The position numbers and the translations under genes are program-made. Below are positions 12,901 to 24,821 of a stretch of DNA of 64,000 nt, piece after piece. The notes under the pieces are model-generated. The model was not told the DNA's origin. It saw only the letters and a list, made by a program, of their open reading frames with translations, and ran no database searches. Source of the stretch: Fallopia convolvulus. Lineage: Eukaryota > Streptophyta > Magnoliopsida > Caryophyllales > Polygonaceae. Each line of letters starts with the position of its first letter. Within the stretch, counting starts at the first letter, position 1. The stretch is taken from NCBI GenBank assembly GCA_964016875.1, contig OZ024719.1, positions 69,759,224 to 69,823,223 of the forward strand. The letters run 5' to 3'.

Positions 12901-14868
12901 TGGTATGTCCTAAATATGCGGTTCTGCCTTGTCCCCCTGAAGGACATAACACCAATATCCTATACATCCGTCATTGAGCAACTTGGCGGCCTTCACTATA
13001 CTAATCACCGATCCGGGCCCCTCCTGCTCTACCTCCTGACACACATGTCTGGTCCCATCATTTGCGGTCATTGTAACCGTACCTCTGTGTGTATCTAAAA
13101 CTGCTCGATAACGCATCATCTAGTCCCTCCCCAGAATCACGTCATCATCTGGCGACAACTGCATTACTATAAAATCTGCATACCAATCTCTATTCCCTAT
13201 TCTAATAGGGCACTGTAAAATCTCCTTATTCCCTCTTACTTTACTGTCGTCAGGCAGCCCCACAACAAAAGATACCCCCTCAGTGCAAGTCAGTCCTAGT
13301 GTAGCCACGCAAGCAGATGACACAAAAGAATGGGTAGCACCCGTATCAAACAATATGTGAACAGGTCTAGACTGAATCCAAATCGTACCCGTAGCAGTCG
13401 GCGCGTGTAGGGCATCGGCCCTCCTCATCTCAAACACTCGGGGCTGATTGCCCCCGGTGTTGCTAACTCCTGCGCCGTGCCCTCTGCCCTGACTCAGTGC
13501 CTGCTGAAACTGCTGAGGCTGACGACGAGGCATCTGATTCACCGTTCCTGGTGAAGATCCCTGTGAAGGTGCCCCCACAGTACAATACTGTTGCAAATGG
13601 CCAGGCTTCCCACAACTGAAGCAACTCCTGACTGGCTTCGCACACTGACTCCTCAAATGAGCAGTACTTCCACAGTTGAAGCACTCTCTCTGCCCTCCAG
13701 TGGACTGATTCTGACGACGATGGTCCTAACGACCCTGTGGCTGAAACCCTGATCGTTGCGGCTGAGAAGAGCCGGGACGACTATCTCTCCTAGATTCTGC
13801 CGGGGCAGACAACTTCTGCCTCTTGCTTCCTGTGGTATGCACCTCCAGCTGACTCTGTCGGGTCGTGGCCATAGCATAAGCCAAAGCAGACTGCTGAACG
13901 TCTGCCAATGTCGTAAGTCGGAGACCAGACACATAAGCACGTAGATGCGGTTGCAACCTTTTCAGAAAGGTCGCAATCTTCAGCTCCTCAGTAGGGGCAG
14001 CATTTGGCACCGCTACCAACTCCTGTTGAAACTTCAGAATAGTCTCAGATACGGTGATATTTTCGGGCCCAGCATCCCGAAAAGCAGCCTCCCGAGCCGC
14101 CCTCACCACCGGAGGACAATACTGATCTCGAATCTGTCTCTCAAACTCCTCAAAAGTCACCTCAGTCCGGTGGTCCCTACATAGCTCCCACTAGTCAAAA
14201 GCGCTCTCCTGTAGCAGACTCTGTACTAAAGACATCTTCCGCTCCTCCGGTGCCTTAATAGAATCCAACGCAGATTTCACCCTCCTCAGCCACTACTCTA
14301 CGTCAGAACCCTGAGCTCCAGCAAAGTTCGGTACTCCAGTTTTCCTAAACTCTGCGAGCCACTTATCAGGCTGAGGCTCACGATACTGCCTCCTCGGTTC
14401 GACCACCTGATCAGCTATCACTGGTCCTCCATAATCTGGCGCTGCTCCCAGCTGGGCAGCCAAAATAGAATCTGGTCCAGGTGCCCTCCTCTCAGCTCCT
14501 TGTTGCCCCGCAACTGCGTTCAGATTCGGTGCAGCTCCCGCGCCCATCAACGTCTGCAATAACAGCTGAATCGCAGCAGTCACCTCTGGGGCCAATCCTG
14601 CTGGTGGTACTCCTCCTCCCACCTGAGCCCCGTTTGCTAGGAGACCTCCTCCAGCGACAGAGGCACTGTCCTCTCGATGAACAGCAGCAGCCACATCCTG
14701 ACTCTCAGCAACCTCCTCCTGATGGTTATCCTGTTGCACCTCTGGCTCAGCAGCTACAGGGATCTCTCCTCTACCCCTGCCACGACCTCCTACTCGGCCA
14801 CTACCGCGGCCTCTTCCGCGGCCTCTTCCGTTAGCTGCAACAGCTCTAGCTCTGCTTGGTGGGGCCAT
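9975..14868 (-). pseudogene. Gypsy gag-pol polyprotein, 8 stops and 1 frameshift
   Basis: One frame of about 1,630 codons runs from the start at 14868 (glycine/arginine-rich Gag N-terminus) to 9975. Order: Gag; two CCHC zinc knuckles (about 13690-13600); aspartic protease with DTGA (about 13350); reverse transcriptase with FIDD (about 12330); RNase H; integrase with an HHCC zinc region and the DDE core; and a C-terminal chromodomain-like segment (ILDRRMKKL...ATWE). Breaks: TAG at 14293, 14191, 13726, 13120, 12910, 11860 and 10578; TGA at 12616; and one frameshift near 11320. Each stop is one G-to-A or C-to-T change from a sense codon, several at an expected TGG. Between stops the frame is highly conserved. 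This copy cannot make the full protein and would need help in trans. Confidence 0.93.
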
Positions 14869-15098
14869 CTATAATAGAAAGTCCCACAATCAAAACTTAA
14901 ACATTCTATTTTTCAACCTAATTCTTACTATTCTACGTGAAGTCCTTCGGCTGATGGGGCGGAGTCGCGACGTGTCACCTACCCCCTATATGCAACATGT
15001 CTACCCCAGTAAAACGTTTTGAAAACACCGGCCGGTTTTGGTTTTAAGTTGGACCTCACGTACTCTTTGTTGGTCAGTTCCATGTGCCTTGTTGTCAA

Positions 15099-15114
15099 CC
15101 TGGCTCTGATACCA
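15099..15114 (-). other. Gypsy primer-binding site
   Basis: TGGTATCAGAGCCAGG on the minus strand, 3 nt inside the 5' LTR. This is the classic complement of initiator Met-tRNA used by plant LTR elements. Confidence 0.9.
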
Positions 15115-15117
15115 ATT

Positions 15118-17604
15118 TGTAACACCCCGTCTTCCAACAAGGCGCTACTAGGGAATAGACCTTACCAGGTACTATTATTTAGGTTGACAACTACACTGTA
15201 GGACCTTACAACGCGGGCACGACGAGAAAAACATAATAAAACATCCAACCTTTATTTAATAAAACTTAGAAAACGTAATCATGCATGAATCACCGGAAAT
15301 TATAAATATTCAAATACGTCACAACGCCTACTGAAACTGAACTATCTGAACCAAAAAGATAATATCCGAAATAAAATACCAACTTCGTCTAACAAATATT
15401 AAAATCAATATTCTAACTAATATAAATAAACTAATATAACAAATCCCACTATGACACGCGCTCTTTACCGCTCTGGCCCGCCATCTTGCCTAGGTTCTTG
15501 CACGGCTTCCTGGTTCATACCTGGAACTGAAAAATGTTCCCCGAAGGGTCAGCGTCTAATCTACCAAGCTAGAAAGAATACGGAAATTGTAGAATGTTTT
15601 GAAATCAGTTGTCTAAAAGTCAGCATACAAATCTACAATCGCAATCATAACTCTAAAGGTCAATACCTAAATTAGTTATATCAGTCACACAAGTCACATA
15701 CGCATTTACAATCACAACACATAGCAATGCAATTCTTCCTTTGTCCACGATCCGACTTCCAAGGCGCTCATCACCGCGCCGAGTGCAGAGGCAGGCCCTC
15801 CCACTCCACTTCCCAATCTCCCTTCTAACTCCGGGCTAAGCCTCCACTGGAGCGCTTGCCAAAAACACACAGATAATAATTTTCGTTTGAAGGGGTACGA
15901 TTTTCCCAGTCACACGGGTCAAAGTAGCCAACTCTTCCTCAACACCAGCTACGATGGGCCGTGTCGGAAACGGTACCAACACAGAGAAAACGTTCGAAAA
16001 TAATTTCCGTTAAAACACATTTAAAATCATTAGCGCACACAACACACATAAGGAGTTCAAAACAATTTAAAAGGTATTCGGGACTAGTTCCCAAAACCCG
16101 TCCTACAATATCGATACTCAATCTAACAAGGGAGAAAAGAACCGAGCAAGTCGAAAAACGACTTACCTTGAGTGAAGGGTATCTGGAAACTACGGAGAAT
16201 TAGGAATACGAACAATCGGGATCTCCTAGACATGATAACGATAAGTTTAGTAAGAAAGAGGGCTCGAAGTGAAAAAGACTACCAAATATTATAAACCGAC
16301 CCGTAACACACCGAATGACACTAACTAACTACCCAGCTGAACCCGACTAATTAAATAAGATTTAACATATTCAATCCTTTTGACATACCTTGTATTATAT
16401 ACGTATACTATATTAGTTTAAATTGAACCCACTAATTAGCTAACTTACTAATTAATAGCAATCCACGATCACATTTTTTTAACCCAAAACCAATGACCCA
16501 CATTGATTATTGAACCCAGCCCAATTCTTTTCTTTCCTTTGACAAACTGGACTGACACCCGGCCCAATTCTTTTCTTTCCCTTTACAAATTGATCGGTTG
16601 ACTAACACCAATTTTTTGACCAAGTAATTAGCTAACTTAAAATGAACCCAGTAACACCAATTTTTAATGGACCCCATTCCCCTAAATTTCAGTCTCCTCC
16701 AAGGCGGGCCCTCCCCCTCTTCTTCTTCCTCCTGGAGACGCCCCGACCCCTGCCTCTGGTTCTACTCCCCGACCCCTGCCTCGGCTGTCCCCCGTTCGCA
16801 ACCACCAGTGCTCCTAGGCGACTCGACTCCACCCTACTCGGCGTCTCTAACCCAGATTTGTTAACCACCCCTTCGTCACCGTTTTCCGATCAACCACACC
16901 TCCGACGACCTCCCTCCCTAGACCACGCACTCGCGCTCGCCACCCAACCCGTCCTGACCTTTACCTTGCCCCTCCCGACAACGAAGACAGAAAACAGAAC
17001 CCAACTCACCGAGAAACGACGAGGGACGATGACTCCCCCGGGTTTAACTTCGAAAACGCCACGACCCACGCGATCGGCGAACCACGTGAATCCCGGCGAA
17101 AATCCGTCAACGAAGTCGACGGGCACGACCGCTGTTGGAGACGGAAAGAGATTGGGTGGAACGGTGGCTGAACTCAAATTCCGGAGCTTCGATGGCTTTT
17201 CTAACTACCAACGCATAGGTTTATTAATATAGGGTAGCTTAACGAGATTGATTCTGGAAAGATTGAATCTGGATGGATGGATTTTGGATAGATTTTTTTT
17301 TCCAGTTAAAATCCGTATACACCTAACACTAATGAAACTAAAATATATACTTACATATGAATATGATTAAAATTTGATTAGGTGTGGTTAAAATATGAGA
17401 ATTGATCTAACTAACGAGTTTGATTAAACTAACGTATATATATACTTATACACTAATTGTACTAGGGAATTGATCTAACTAAATAATTACATCGAAATTA
17501 AAGGCTACCTTGGAAGTTTCTTGCGGATCGAGAACTTAAATACTTGTAAGCGAATGAATCCCATTTTCCGACTTATGCGACCTAAAAAGAATACGGATAT
17601 TACA
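15118..17604 (-). repeat. Gypsy 5' LTR (2487 bp)
   Basis: Partner of 7219-9718. It is 13 bp shorter, mostly from a shorter TA run near 17430 and a shorter T run near 17290. Confidence 0.93.
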
Positions 17605-17891
17605 TTTTTATTATTATAAAAAAACGAAACTATATATATAGTTATAAAAATAAGGCTTTAGAATATATATAAAATTTGGTGCATAGCTAAATATTAACCT
17701 ATGGGTAAACTTGTAATTAGGTAGGTGTTTTCAAACCGATTATTAAAATAAGCTATCAATAATAGATTTTCCTTGTAAAACAAGAAACGTCGATTTTTGG
17801 TGTAATGTGCTAAGAAAAAGAACCTGAGTATTACAAAGGGGCCCATGAAGCCAGCAAACCCGAAGACTCCAAGAAAGAACCCACACCGCAA

Positions 17892-17906
17892 CCTGCTCCG
17901 ATACCA
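17892..17906 (-). other. TRIM primer-binding site
   Basis: TGGTATCGGAGCAGG on the minus strand, directly next to the 5' LTR end at 17907. Close to the Met-tRNA complement with one or two changes. Confidence 0.85.
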
Positions 17907-18077
17907 TGATAAAATCCGGTGGGCCGACAATCTGGGGGTCGTGCGTGTAACGTTCTTAGTATACAAACCCAAATAAGGTTCCAACCCAAAACCATATGAC
18001 AATGGGTGAAGTAACTCATTGGGTTATATACTAAACATTTTTAATCTCAAGTTTCCCATGTGGGACAACTCTCAACA
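17907..18077 (-). repeat. TRIM 5' LTR
   Basis: 171 bp, partner of 4488-4658. The duplication CTCTT follows at 18078-18082. Confidence 0.9.
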
Positions 18078-18575
18078 CTCTTTGCTATGGAAAGGTTTGT
18101 GCGGGCTCGCTGGAACAATGTCACGATGCACAAAATCATGAGCAATCGTGAGGGGTTGTTCCTTTTCAGATTCCGAAGCTTGGAGGAAGCTGATAAAATC
18201 CTAAAGAGCGGCCCTTGGTTGTTTTGGTGGGATAAAGCCTCTGTTGTTACGGAAATGGGTTTCGGGAATGTTGCTTGATGAGAGTAGTTTTGAAACTCTT
18301 CCTCTTTATGGTTTTTATTGCCGAATCTTGACATTAGATATTGGAACAAGAACACTCTTAGTAAAATTGGCACTGCTCTTAGTGACCCTATCACCTTTGA
18401 CAAGATGACCCGATAGAGAGATAGCATGTCTTATGCTCGAATTTTGGTTGAAATGGATGAAAAGCACACCTACAATAGTTCAATCTCTATAAAGGGACTA
18501 GAAGGGGTGCGAGTTAATGAACCAATCATGGTGGATTAGAAGCCATGGGCATGTGTGGAGTGTAATAGGTAAGTG
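18078..18575 (+). pseudogene. LINE ORF1, 3' part of the split frame
   Basis: Continues the frame broken at 4487: DUF4283-type core (NREGLFLFRF, ILKSGPWLFW), then a frame-shifted stretch with LDIRYWNKN and a zinc-knuckle start (WACVEC) near 18550. It contains stops and ends abruptly around 18575, so ORF2 is missing. Plus strand, same as 3741-4487. Confidence 0.75.
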
Positions 18576-19140
18576 GGTACTATTGTGACCACCCACATTT
18601 TAATTTCCCGAGAGTCATTGATCTAGTTTCGCAGACGAAACTATTTTTAAGGGAGTAAAAATGTAATTCTATATTTTTCTTTAATATAATAAAATATTTG
18701 CATATTTTAATTCATAAGATTATTACCTTATAACATTTTAAATGTTATAAGTTTGGTTTATAAGCTTAGGACCATATTCAAACGTTACAAAAATTATTTT
18801 CTCATATTATAAAATGTTATTTATGAACCATAAGAATTATGGTTTTATGATGTTATAATATGATGCATGGTAACCATGAATAATATGAGTTATTTATTAA
18901 TAAAAATAATAAGAGGATAATTATAAGTAATAAAACTTATGTAGAAGTATTATAATTATATTTCTAAAATTTATATAAATACTTTTAAGATTGAGTCTTA
19001 ATCCAATAAATTGTTTAAAGTGCATATGATATTTAATTGAGTTATTTGAAGTACAAAAGCAAAGGTAGAAGAGACATTATTGTTATCACTTTTATAAAAC
19101 TAGAGGGGTTGTTTGTGTAATTTCTCGGAAATGGATTGAA
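18576..19140. other. AT-rich, possible old gypsy LTR edge
   Basis: No gene. At 18632-18665 a GACGAAACT...TTAAGGGAG tract followed by TGTAAT resembles the purine tract and LTR start of the gypsy family on the plus strand, but no matching second end was found. Confidence 0.35.
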
Positions 19141-22100
19141 GAACTCAAAGGTTATCTTCACCCTTCAACCCGAATTTTCAAATTGCTATACCTTCCTCGG
19201 TTCTCAACTGATTTTTAATCCAAAAGATGCTATGAAAAGCTCATCGCCATATCTTTAATAATCCTCAATCAATTTGGGGAATCAATTCGAGTTATGGGAT
19301 TGAATGGTTGAGGAAACCATTCGACCTAAATTCTTATGTACCTTGGCTGTCATCTTATCCGCCATCTGGTTGTAATCACTCTTGGATAGCCTTTTTGGGA
19401 CCCAGCGGGACACCAAGGTATCGAAAGGGACACCGAAGTATCCCTTGCTCTTAGAAGTTTCTATTGTGTTTCGTCATCAACACCCCCAAACAAAATACTG
19501 GTTTCTCTAAACTGACCTGCAATCCAGAGAGTCTAATGTGTTTGTAGAAGACATTGGAGCATTGATCTCCACCGCGTAGCCAATTCAGTTTTGCTTGTTG
19601 TTTAAGCATGCAACAAAGGGTCTCATGAATACGTTGCCATTCTTCAAGGCAATTAGCCTCAACATTTCGAAGTGTGGTGTTGAGGGGTTGTGAGAAGGTG
19701 TTGAGTTAGATGGCTTGGAACTGCTCCAATGCCCCTTAAACCATATTTATGGAGTTTAGGCTTAAGAAGGCGAAGTTTTCCTGTGAGCTTGTGCATAGCG
19801 GTGTTGTTATTAAATCTGAATGCGCATGGACTGGGATTTGGCGACAATAGGTATGAAAAGCTCATGCTTGGCCCAAATGTTATTAAATCTAAATGTGGGC
19901 TTTTTGTCTGTAATTTTGTCGCCCATTCTCAAGATAGCCGAGCAGTGATCGGACAGACCCGAGGGGGGGGGGGGGCAGAGTTGGTGTGGGAAACAGATAT
20001 CCAATGTTGTTTTATGAGCACCCAGTTTAGTTTGCAACAAATCCTCGTATAGTCACGATGCTTATTGTTCCAAGTGTAGAACGCCTCGCTAAAGCGCATA
20101 TCAAACAAACCCGATCGAGTCAAGGCATCGCACGAGTTATTTGGTAACTCGCACATGCCCAAAATGATTTTCTATGAGTTTCTCTTTGGAATTAAGGACC
20201 ACATTAAAGTCACCTAGTACGACCCGGGGGGAGGTGATGTTGCTACTTAGAGAAAGAAAATCGTTCTAAAGGGTGATCCGGCTTCTACCATTGTAGGCAT
20301 ACACATAGGAGACAAGCAAGTCCTTGGAGGTGCTAATCTCAGTGACCTTGTAGTAAGTGATTTGAAGGGATGTGAAAAGGACTGACAACTTGACCTTGGA
20401 ATCATTCCAAAAGATCCCGTTTTTATTGTATTGGTTTCCGAATTTTTTGGAATGCCTTTGCCAGCTGAACAAAGTAGGATCAACAACCTTGGATTCATTA
20501 GCAATGTTCAGACGCGATTCAAGAATGCAATCACATTGGCATGCGTTTTCCTAACAAGTTCTTGCACAACTTATTGTTTCAAATCATGATTCAGGCCACA
20601 CACACGCTCTAACTAACAAGAACGACACCATTCATTAGCAAAAATTTGCATTTGGTTCTCCACAATTTCGGGGTGTAAGGTGAGTAAGGCAATTAGATAA
20701 GGGTGTGGGGGTGGTAGAGGTTGTTCAGAAAGGAGAGGTAGGAGATCGAAGGAGGGGAGGCCTTTTTCTTGTTATGAGATGACTTAGTGAGAAACCATGT
20801 AGGATGTTGTTGAGCAACGGTGTCAGAGGGGGAGGGGGACAAGAGGGAATGCAACCTAAGCAACTTGCTCAAGTGGTAGGGCAGCCGCAGCAGACGAGGG
20901 GGGATTTGGAGGAACCAACGATGGGGAGGAAGGAGGAGAGGGTGGTACATTAAGAGATGATGAGGGGCATGGGCACACGTCGACGCAACTGGAGGTTAGG
21001 GAGGGGCAGAAAGATTGGTTGAAGCACACTCGGTGTCTTTGTGTCCGAACACCTTGCATCTGGAGCAATGCCATGGGAGCCAAACGAATTCAAGTTTTTG
21101 GTGGACATGGTTATCATGTTTTTCTTTGAAAGTGATGTCCCTTTTGAGCTATTGATCTCTGGATATCTCGACAAGACTATGAGCATAGGATATCCTATCT
21201 TGTTGTGTAGTAGGGGTGTCCATTTGGATGGGCTATCCAATACTCGACCCGATTTTGCTTAGTCGAGATTCAGAATAGTATGTCATATTTAGGTTGGGTA
21301 AGGTAATCTAAATGGGAACAGTTTGTAAGCAAGAGAGATTGAGTTCCATCCCGAGCAACCATTTTCTAAGAATGAGGGGTTTATTACCCCCAAACATCCA
21401 TGGTTTGCCTTCTAGAATTATGTTCATATTATCTAGGTTTGCAAACTTGAAAATGAAGAGCCCCTTCTCGTTGACAATGATCTTAGCGGAGACGATGTGT
21501 GCCAATTGTCCGCCACAAATCTTTACATAGCCTTGAAATTGACATTGCCTCCTATAGGTGATAGGGGATCCACCTAAAGCATGGTTCCATTGCTCCGTCA
21601 GCTCATCTACGTCGTACGTCCTCAAGGATTTCGATGATACCTGCCTGGCTGCCTCTTGCCCCTCTATGTAATTGAGGGAAAGGTCTTTCTTTTGCAATTG
21701 AGCTCCCTAGAGTGAGTCTCGATAGGAACGAGGTTGCTCTCCGCGAGACCGCGACCATGGAGGTGCCGGGAAGGTGGACGGGGCCATACCTACACTAGGG
21801 CTCTAGTAAAAGGCCGACATTGCATATCTTTGGAGGTAGCAGTCGCTTTGGGTCTGGATAAGAGGCATCCACCATCTCCATGCTCTTTAGGGCTAAGAAC
21901 AGTGGAGGGGAAGTTTGGGCCAAATCTAGCGGCACAGAGGAGATTTGGGAAATCTTCGAGGTTCATGAATGGGGCAAGTGGGGAGGTAGGCTCGAATAAG
22001 GAGGGGAGGAGACTCTTAGGGGGTTCTGAGCCAAGAAGAGAGGGCATTTGAGTGAGATTCGGGTCAGGGTTAGGGAGAGTCTTGATTTGTGCCAGAAGTT

Positions 22101-22445
22101 GCTACTGGGGGAGCAGTCGGGAGGCGGAGTTTGGATATGGGGTGCTGGCGAGCTTTGAGGAGGCGATTGTTATTGTTGGGGATAATCTGCTCAGGGATAT
22201 CCACAACAGAGCTCAGGGATATCCACAACAGAGCTATCGGAGAAGCTGGGGCTACCGAAGGAAGTAGAGCTTGGAGGAGGCTAGGGGAAGAGGGATGGGT
22301 CGGGGGCTTAACAGTAGAGGGAGGGGGCGGAGTTTTTCATAGAGAGCTTCTTCTTCACTTTCGCCTTGCGACTGGGACCTATGGGGTGGGTGGGAGGCCT
22401 CGCGATGCCTGGTGGGGCCGTAGGAGGGTAGGGTTTTTGCTCTAA
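19141..22445 (-). pseudogene. LINE (L1 type), RT core deleted
   Basis: Reads right to left. GC-rich 5' leader (about 22445-22050) is followed by ORF1 from 22047 with N-terminus, DUF4283 core near 21697-21308 (GLFIFKFANLDNMN, KPWMFGG), a zinc-knuckle piece near 21060 and a proline/serine-rich tail to about 20690. ORF2 follows with an apurinic endonuclease domain: VSYVYAYN near 20310, LGDFNVV near 20220 and the GLSDH motif near 19950. Frames shift often. Near 19545 the endonuclease tail (WLRGGDQCSNVFYK) joins directly to the C-terminal RT region (LSGLQVSLEK, then RYLGVPLGPKRLS). The reverse transcriptase core, including its catalytic aspartates, is absent. The 3' end near 19141 is ill-defined. 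A 21-bp leader segment is doubled at 22193-22234. Confidence 0.85.
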
Positions 22446-23290
22446 GAGGGTTTTTTGAGGATAGTAATGAAATTAAATGCTCAACGATAAGCTGTAATTT
22501 TTTCATTGCAAATTTGAACTTTCATACCAAGAACATCAAGATTAATTTTTTCATTGCTTCTTGATGTTATTCTTGGCGTGAAATTTGCATATAAACCGTG
22601 ATTGTGATATAAAAAATTGATGATGAAAAATTGCCTTTAATTAATTAAGTGGTGAATGGTTTACCTTGTTCATTTACGATTAATTTGAACGTTATAGGTT
22701 GCTTTTAATTATTTTATTTTTTTTTGGGTAGAAATAGGTTGCTTTTATAGGTTGCTTTTATTGAACATTGTCATGATCATCCTTGAAACTCTAGCTCTTT
22801 GCCTATTACCATCTTTAATTGTCTCTTAATAATAACTTTTTGTCGCACTAGCTTGATTCATACCATATTCAACAACCTAGAAATATATATCAAGAAGACA
22901 AGAACCGTACTTATTGTAGAATTTGGAACATAAATATATACCAAGACAAGAACTGTACTCTAGACTTTGTAATAAAAATACAATTCTGTAACTTTTCTAT
23001 AGACTCGTAAGACTTTGTGCGGTACAGCGGTAGAGTGTTACAAACACTGCTTTGTTAATTGCATGGTTGAGTACGTGTTGTGTGAAACTGTACATGTACG
23101 TAAGTGATCGATCACTATATATAGGAATTAGGAAGCGTACAAGTAATTAATGATATACCTTGCAATCACGTACTAATAAATGTAACACTATCGATCTCTC
23201 TTAGGTAGAGATTTACAAGTAGTAATTAATTCTATATCTTTCTTTCTTATTTATTCGATATTTCAATTAAGTTTCAAGCATGGAATACAT
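22446..23290. other. Intergenic, nothing recognised
   Basis: AT-rich. A tRNA-like A-box (GGTACAGCGGTAGAG) occurs near 23018, but no cloverleaf forms. This is the downstream flank of the aspartic protease gene. Confidence 0.5.
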
Positions 23291-23294
23291 CAAT

Positions 23295-24065
23295 TTAACA
23301 ATCAATCTTGTCAAAGAAAAGCTCATGGGAGCCGCCAACCACCCCAATGTTCCAACCCAGCATCTGTTGGACCCCAAATATACTTTTCTCTATCGAGCTG
23401 CGCTTAAATGCAAATGCAAAATAGGTTCCCCCAATCCCCCTCCAAATGTTCCCAAACTCGAAATAAAGAGACACGCCTCCTTTCAGCTGGAACGACACGT
23501 TCAGATTGCGATAGGCGGGCTTATCATGGCCCTCGTAACATAACTCGAAACCATCAGCACAAGAGCTCATCGGCGTGGCCTTGACGTACTTCTTCACAAG
23601 TGGGACGACAACATCCATGATACCATCACTGAGCCAAGAGACCGCTGCCCCGGTGTCGAAGACAAAATTACCACCTATTTCCGGAGTCGTCGATGTCGGG
23701 TGCTTATAAATTGATGCCTCTACGGTGATTGTCTCCACGGTGAAAACCCACTTGTAGATCTCCGTGGGGTCAAGTGGCGTGGAGTCCCCGCTAACACACG
23801 CGTTCCTTCCGAATCTTACCGTGCTGTTCGACAACGTTGGCAGGCGAGGATTCGGAAAGCATACCGAGAAGGAATCGACCTCGAGGGCGGTTAGGAGCCC
23901 TAAGGGATGGGTACTCACGCCCATGACTCCACTTTTGGTATTGGTGCCGTCGGAGCCCGCGCCGAATATCATTGGCACTGTTACGGACGGGTCGGGGAGA
24001 GATGTGCCGGTGGTTTGGTTAGCCTCAAAGAGAAAGAAATCGTCGGATCCAACGTCACCTGTGCG

Positions 24066-24098
<33 letters not shown>

Positions 24099-24821
24099 GT
24101 TATATGTATAGGCTAAAACCTTGGCTAGCTAGCTTATATATGTATAGGCTGATTCATAACAGAATTAATTTACAAATATCCCCTTGTATAATAATTAATT
24201 AAATAATTAGCGCGCTAGAATGAAAAAGCTATCAATTTAAACTTTGAATTACTATAGCATGCATGGATATATTACCAGTACTTATACTAATATACGTACG
24301 TACATACCTTGTGAATCTGTTCCGTCAGCATATGTTATATCATAAGCACAATCTAACTCGCTGTCATCTCCGCAGTAATTGTTGTTGGGCACACTCTTAC
24401 AAATCGAGTCCCCACATGCCACTCCTTGATAGCTATCGGACGCAGTAAATGGGTCGTAGTCCTCTGATTCTTTCAGCCAAGTGAATACGCTCCCGGTGTC
24501 GAAAACCGCGACATTCGGTGTTGCGGGCGTACCCACGAAAAGATGCACGTAAAAGAGCGCCTGGTCAACCGGTATGCGGCTGAAAGGTGCTACCGCCTGG
24601 GCATGGAAGTATTTTTGAATGCTTGGATGGGTTCGGTGAAAGAGGGGCAAACTAGTAAGGCTTTTTTTGTGCTCATCATCACGGGTTGACACTTTGAGGT
24701 GTTTTGGGAAGGTGAGTTTAGAAGAAGAAGGTCGGGAAGAGCCACATTTTGGAATTGGAGCGATCGTGACTAGTAGTGTGATAATGGAAAACATTACAAG
24801 GAACCCACCCTTCATATTCAT
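23295..24821 (-). CDS. Nepenthesin-like aspartic protease (A1 family), 425 aa
   Basis: Two exons, 24821-24308 and 24058-23295, joined by a GT-AG intron of 249 bp in phase 1; total 1278 nt, exactly 426 codons with stop. Start at 24821 precedes a hydrophobic signal peptide (about residues 6-22), so the product is probably secreted or vacuolar. Catalytic motifs: DTGS at residues 108-111, flap YADGT near 165, DTGA at 306-309. Many cysteines are placed as in plant pepsin-like enzymes. Known family: pepsin-like endopeptidases acting at acidic pH; substrates cannot be read here. No defect is seen. It resembles the gene at 45688-49654 in exon layout and motifs (GDVG, MGVS.HPLGLLTAL), so the two are paralogues. 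The promoter region (24822-25320) is duplicated at 33031-33480. A (TA)n run lies in the intron beside the acceptor. Confidence 0.93.
24066..24094. repeat. (TA)n microsatellite
   Basis: About 14 TA units inside the intron, a few bases from the acceptor of exon 2. Likely variable between individuals. Confidence 0.95.

Larger units (their letters stand above)
7219..17604 (-). mobile_element. Complete Ty3/gypsy chromovirus (Tekay/Del-like), 10.4 kb
   Basis: Two ~2.5-kb LTRs (7219-9718 and 15118-17604) flank a minus-strand internal region with gag, protease, reverse transcriptase, RNase H, integrase and a chromodomain-like tail. TTTTT is duplicated on both sides (7214-7218 and 17605-17609). A tRNA-iMet-type primer-binding site lies beside the right LTR and a G-rich purine tract beside the left one. 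By eye the LTRs differ at about 17 of ~2,480 aligned positions (~0.7%) plus small indels in a TA run and a T run, so insertion was recent. Clade call rests on gene order, LTR length and the C-terminal chromodomain-like segment. Confidence 0.93.
4873..17835 (-). mobile_element. Solo LTR of a gypsy family, split by a younger relative
   Basis: It starts TGTAACACC at 4873 and ends GAGTATTACA at 17835, flanked by the duplication AAGGG (4868-4872 and 17836-17840). Own sequence is 4873-7218 plus 17610-17835, about 2.57 kb. Its first kilobase is clearly related to the LTRs of the inserted gypsy element, but it is more diverged and the far part differs. No second LTR or internal region lies between the AAGGG copies, so it is a solo LTR, normally left by LTR-LTR recombination. 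Orientation follows its relative (inference). Confidence 0.85.
4488..18077 (-). mobile_element. TRIM (small non-autonomous LTR element), split by gypsy insertions
   Basis: Two 171-bp direct repeats (4488-4658 and 17907-18077) begin TGTTGAGAG and end TTTTATCA on the minus strand, and are flanked by the 5-bp duplication CTCTT. A primer-binding site (TGGTATCGGAGCAGG) abuts the right copy and a purine tract (TTGAGGGGGCG) abuts the left one, so the right copy is the 5' LTR and the left the 3' LTR. The native internal part is only about 290 bp (4659-4872 plus 17841-17906) and codes for nothing, which fits the terminal-repeat retrotransposon in miniature class. The internal part contains two ~98-bp direct repeats (near 4706 and 4804). 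A gypsy solo LTR is inserted in it. Confidence 0.9.

Noticed and set aside
18632..18680. Old gypsy purine tract and LTR start
   Set aside because: No matching second LTR end or TSD could be found, so it is mentioned only in the stretch note.
22985..23060. tRNA-like segment near GGTACAGCGGTAGAG
   Set aside because: Only an A-box-like string; no B box in place and no cloverleaf.
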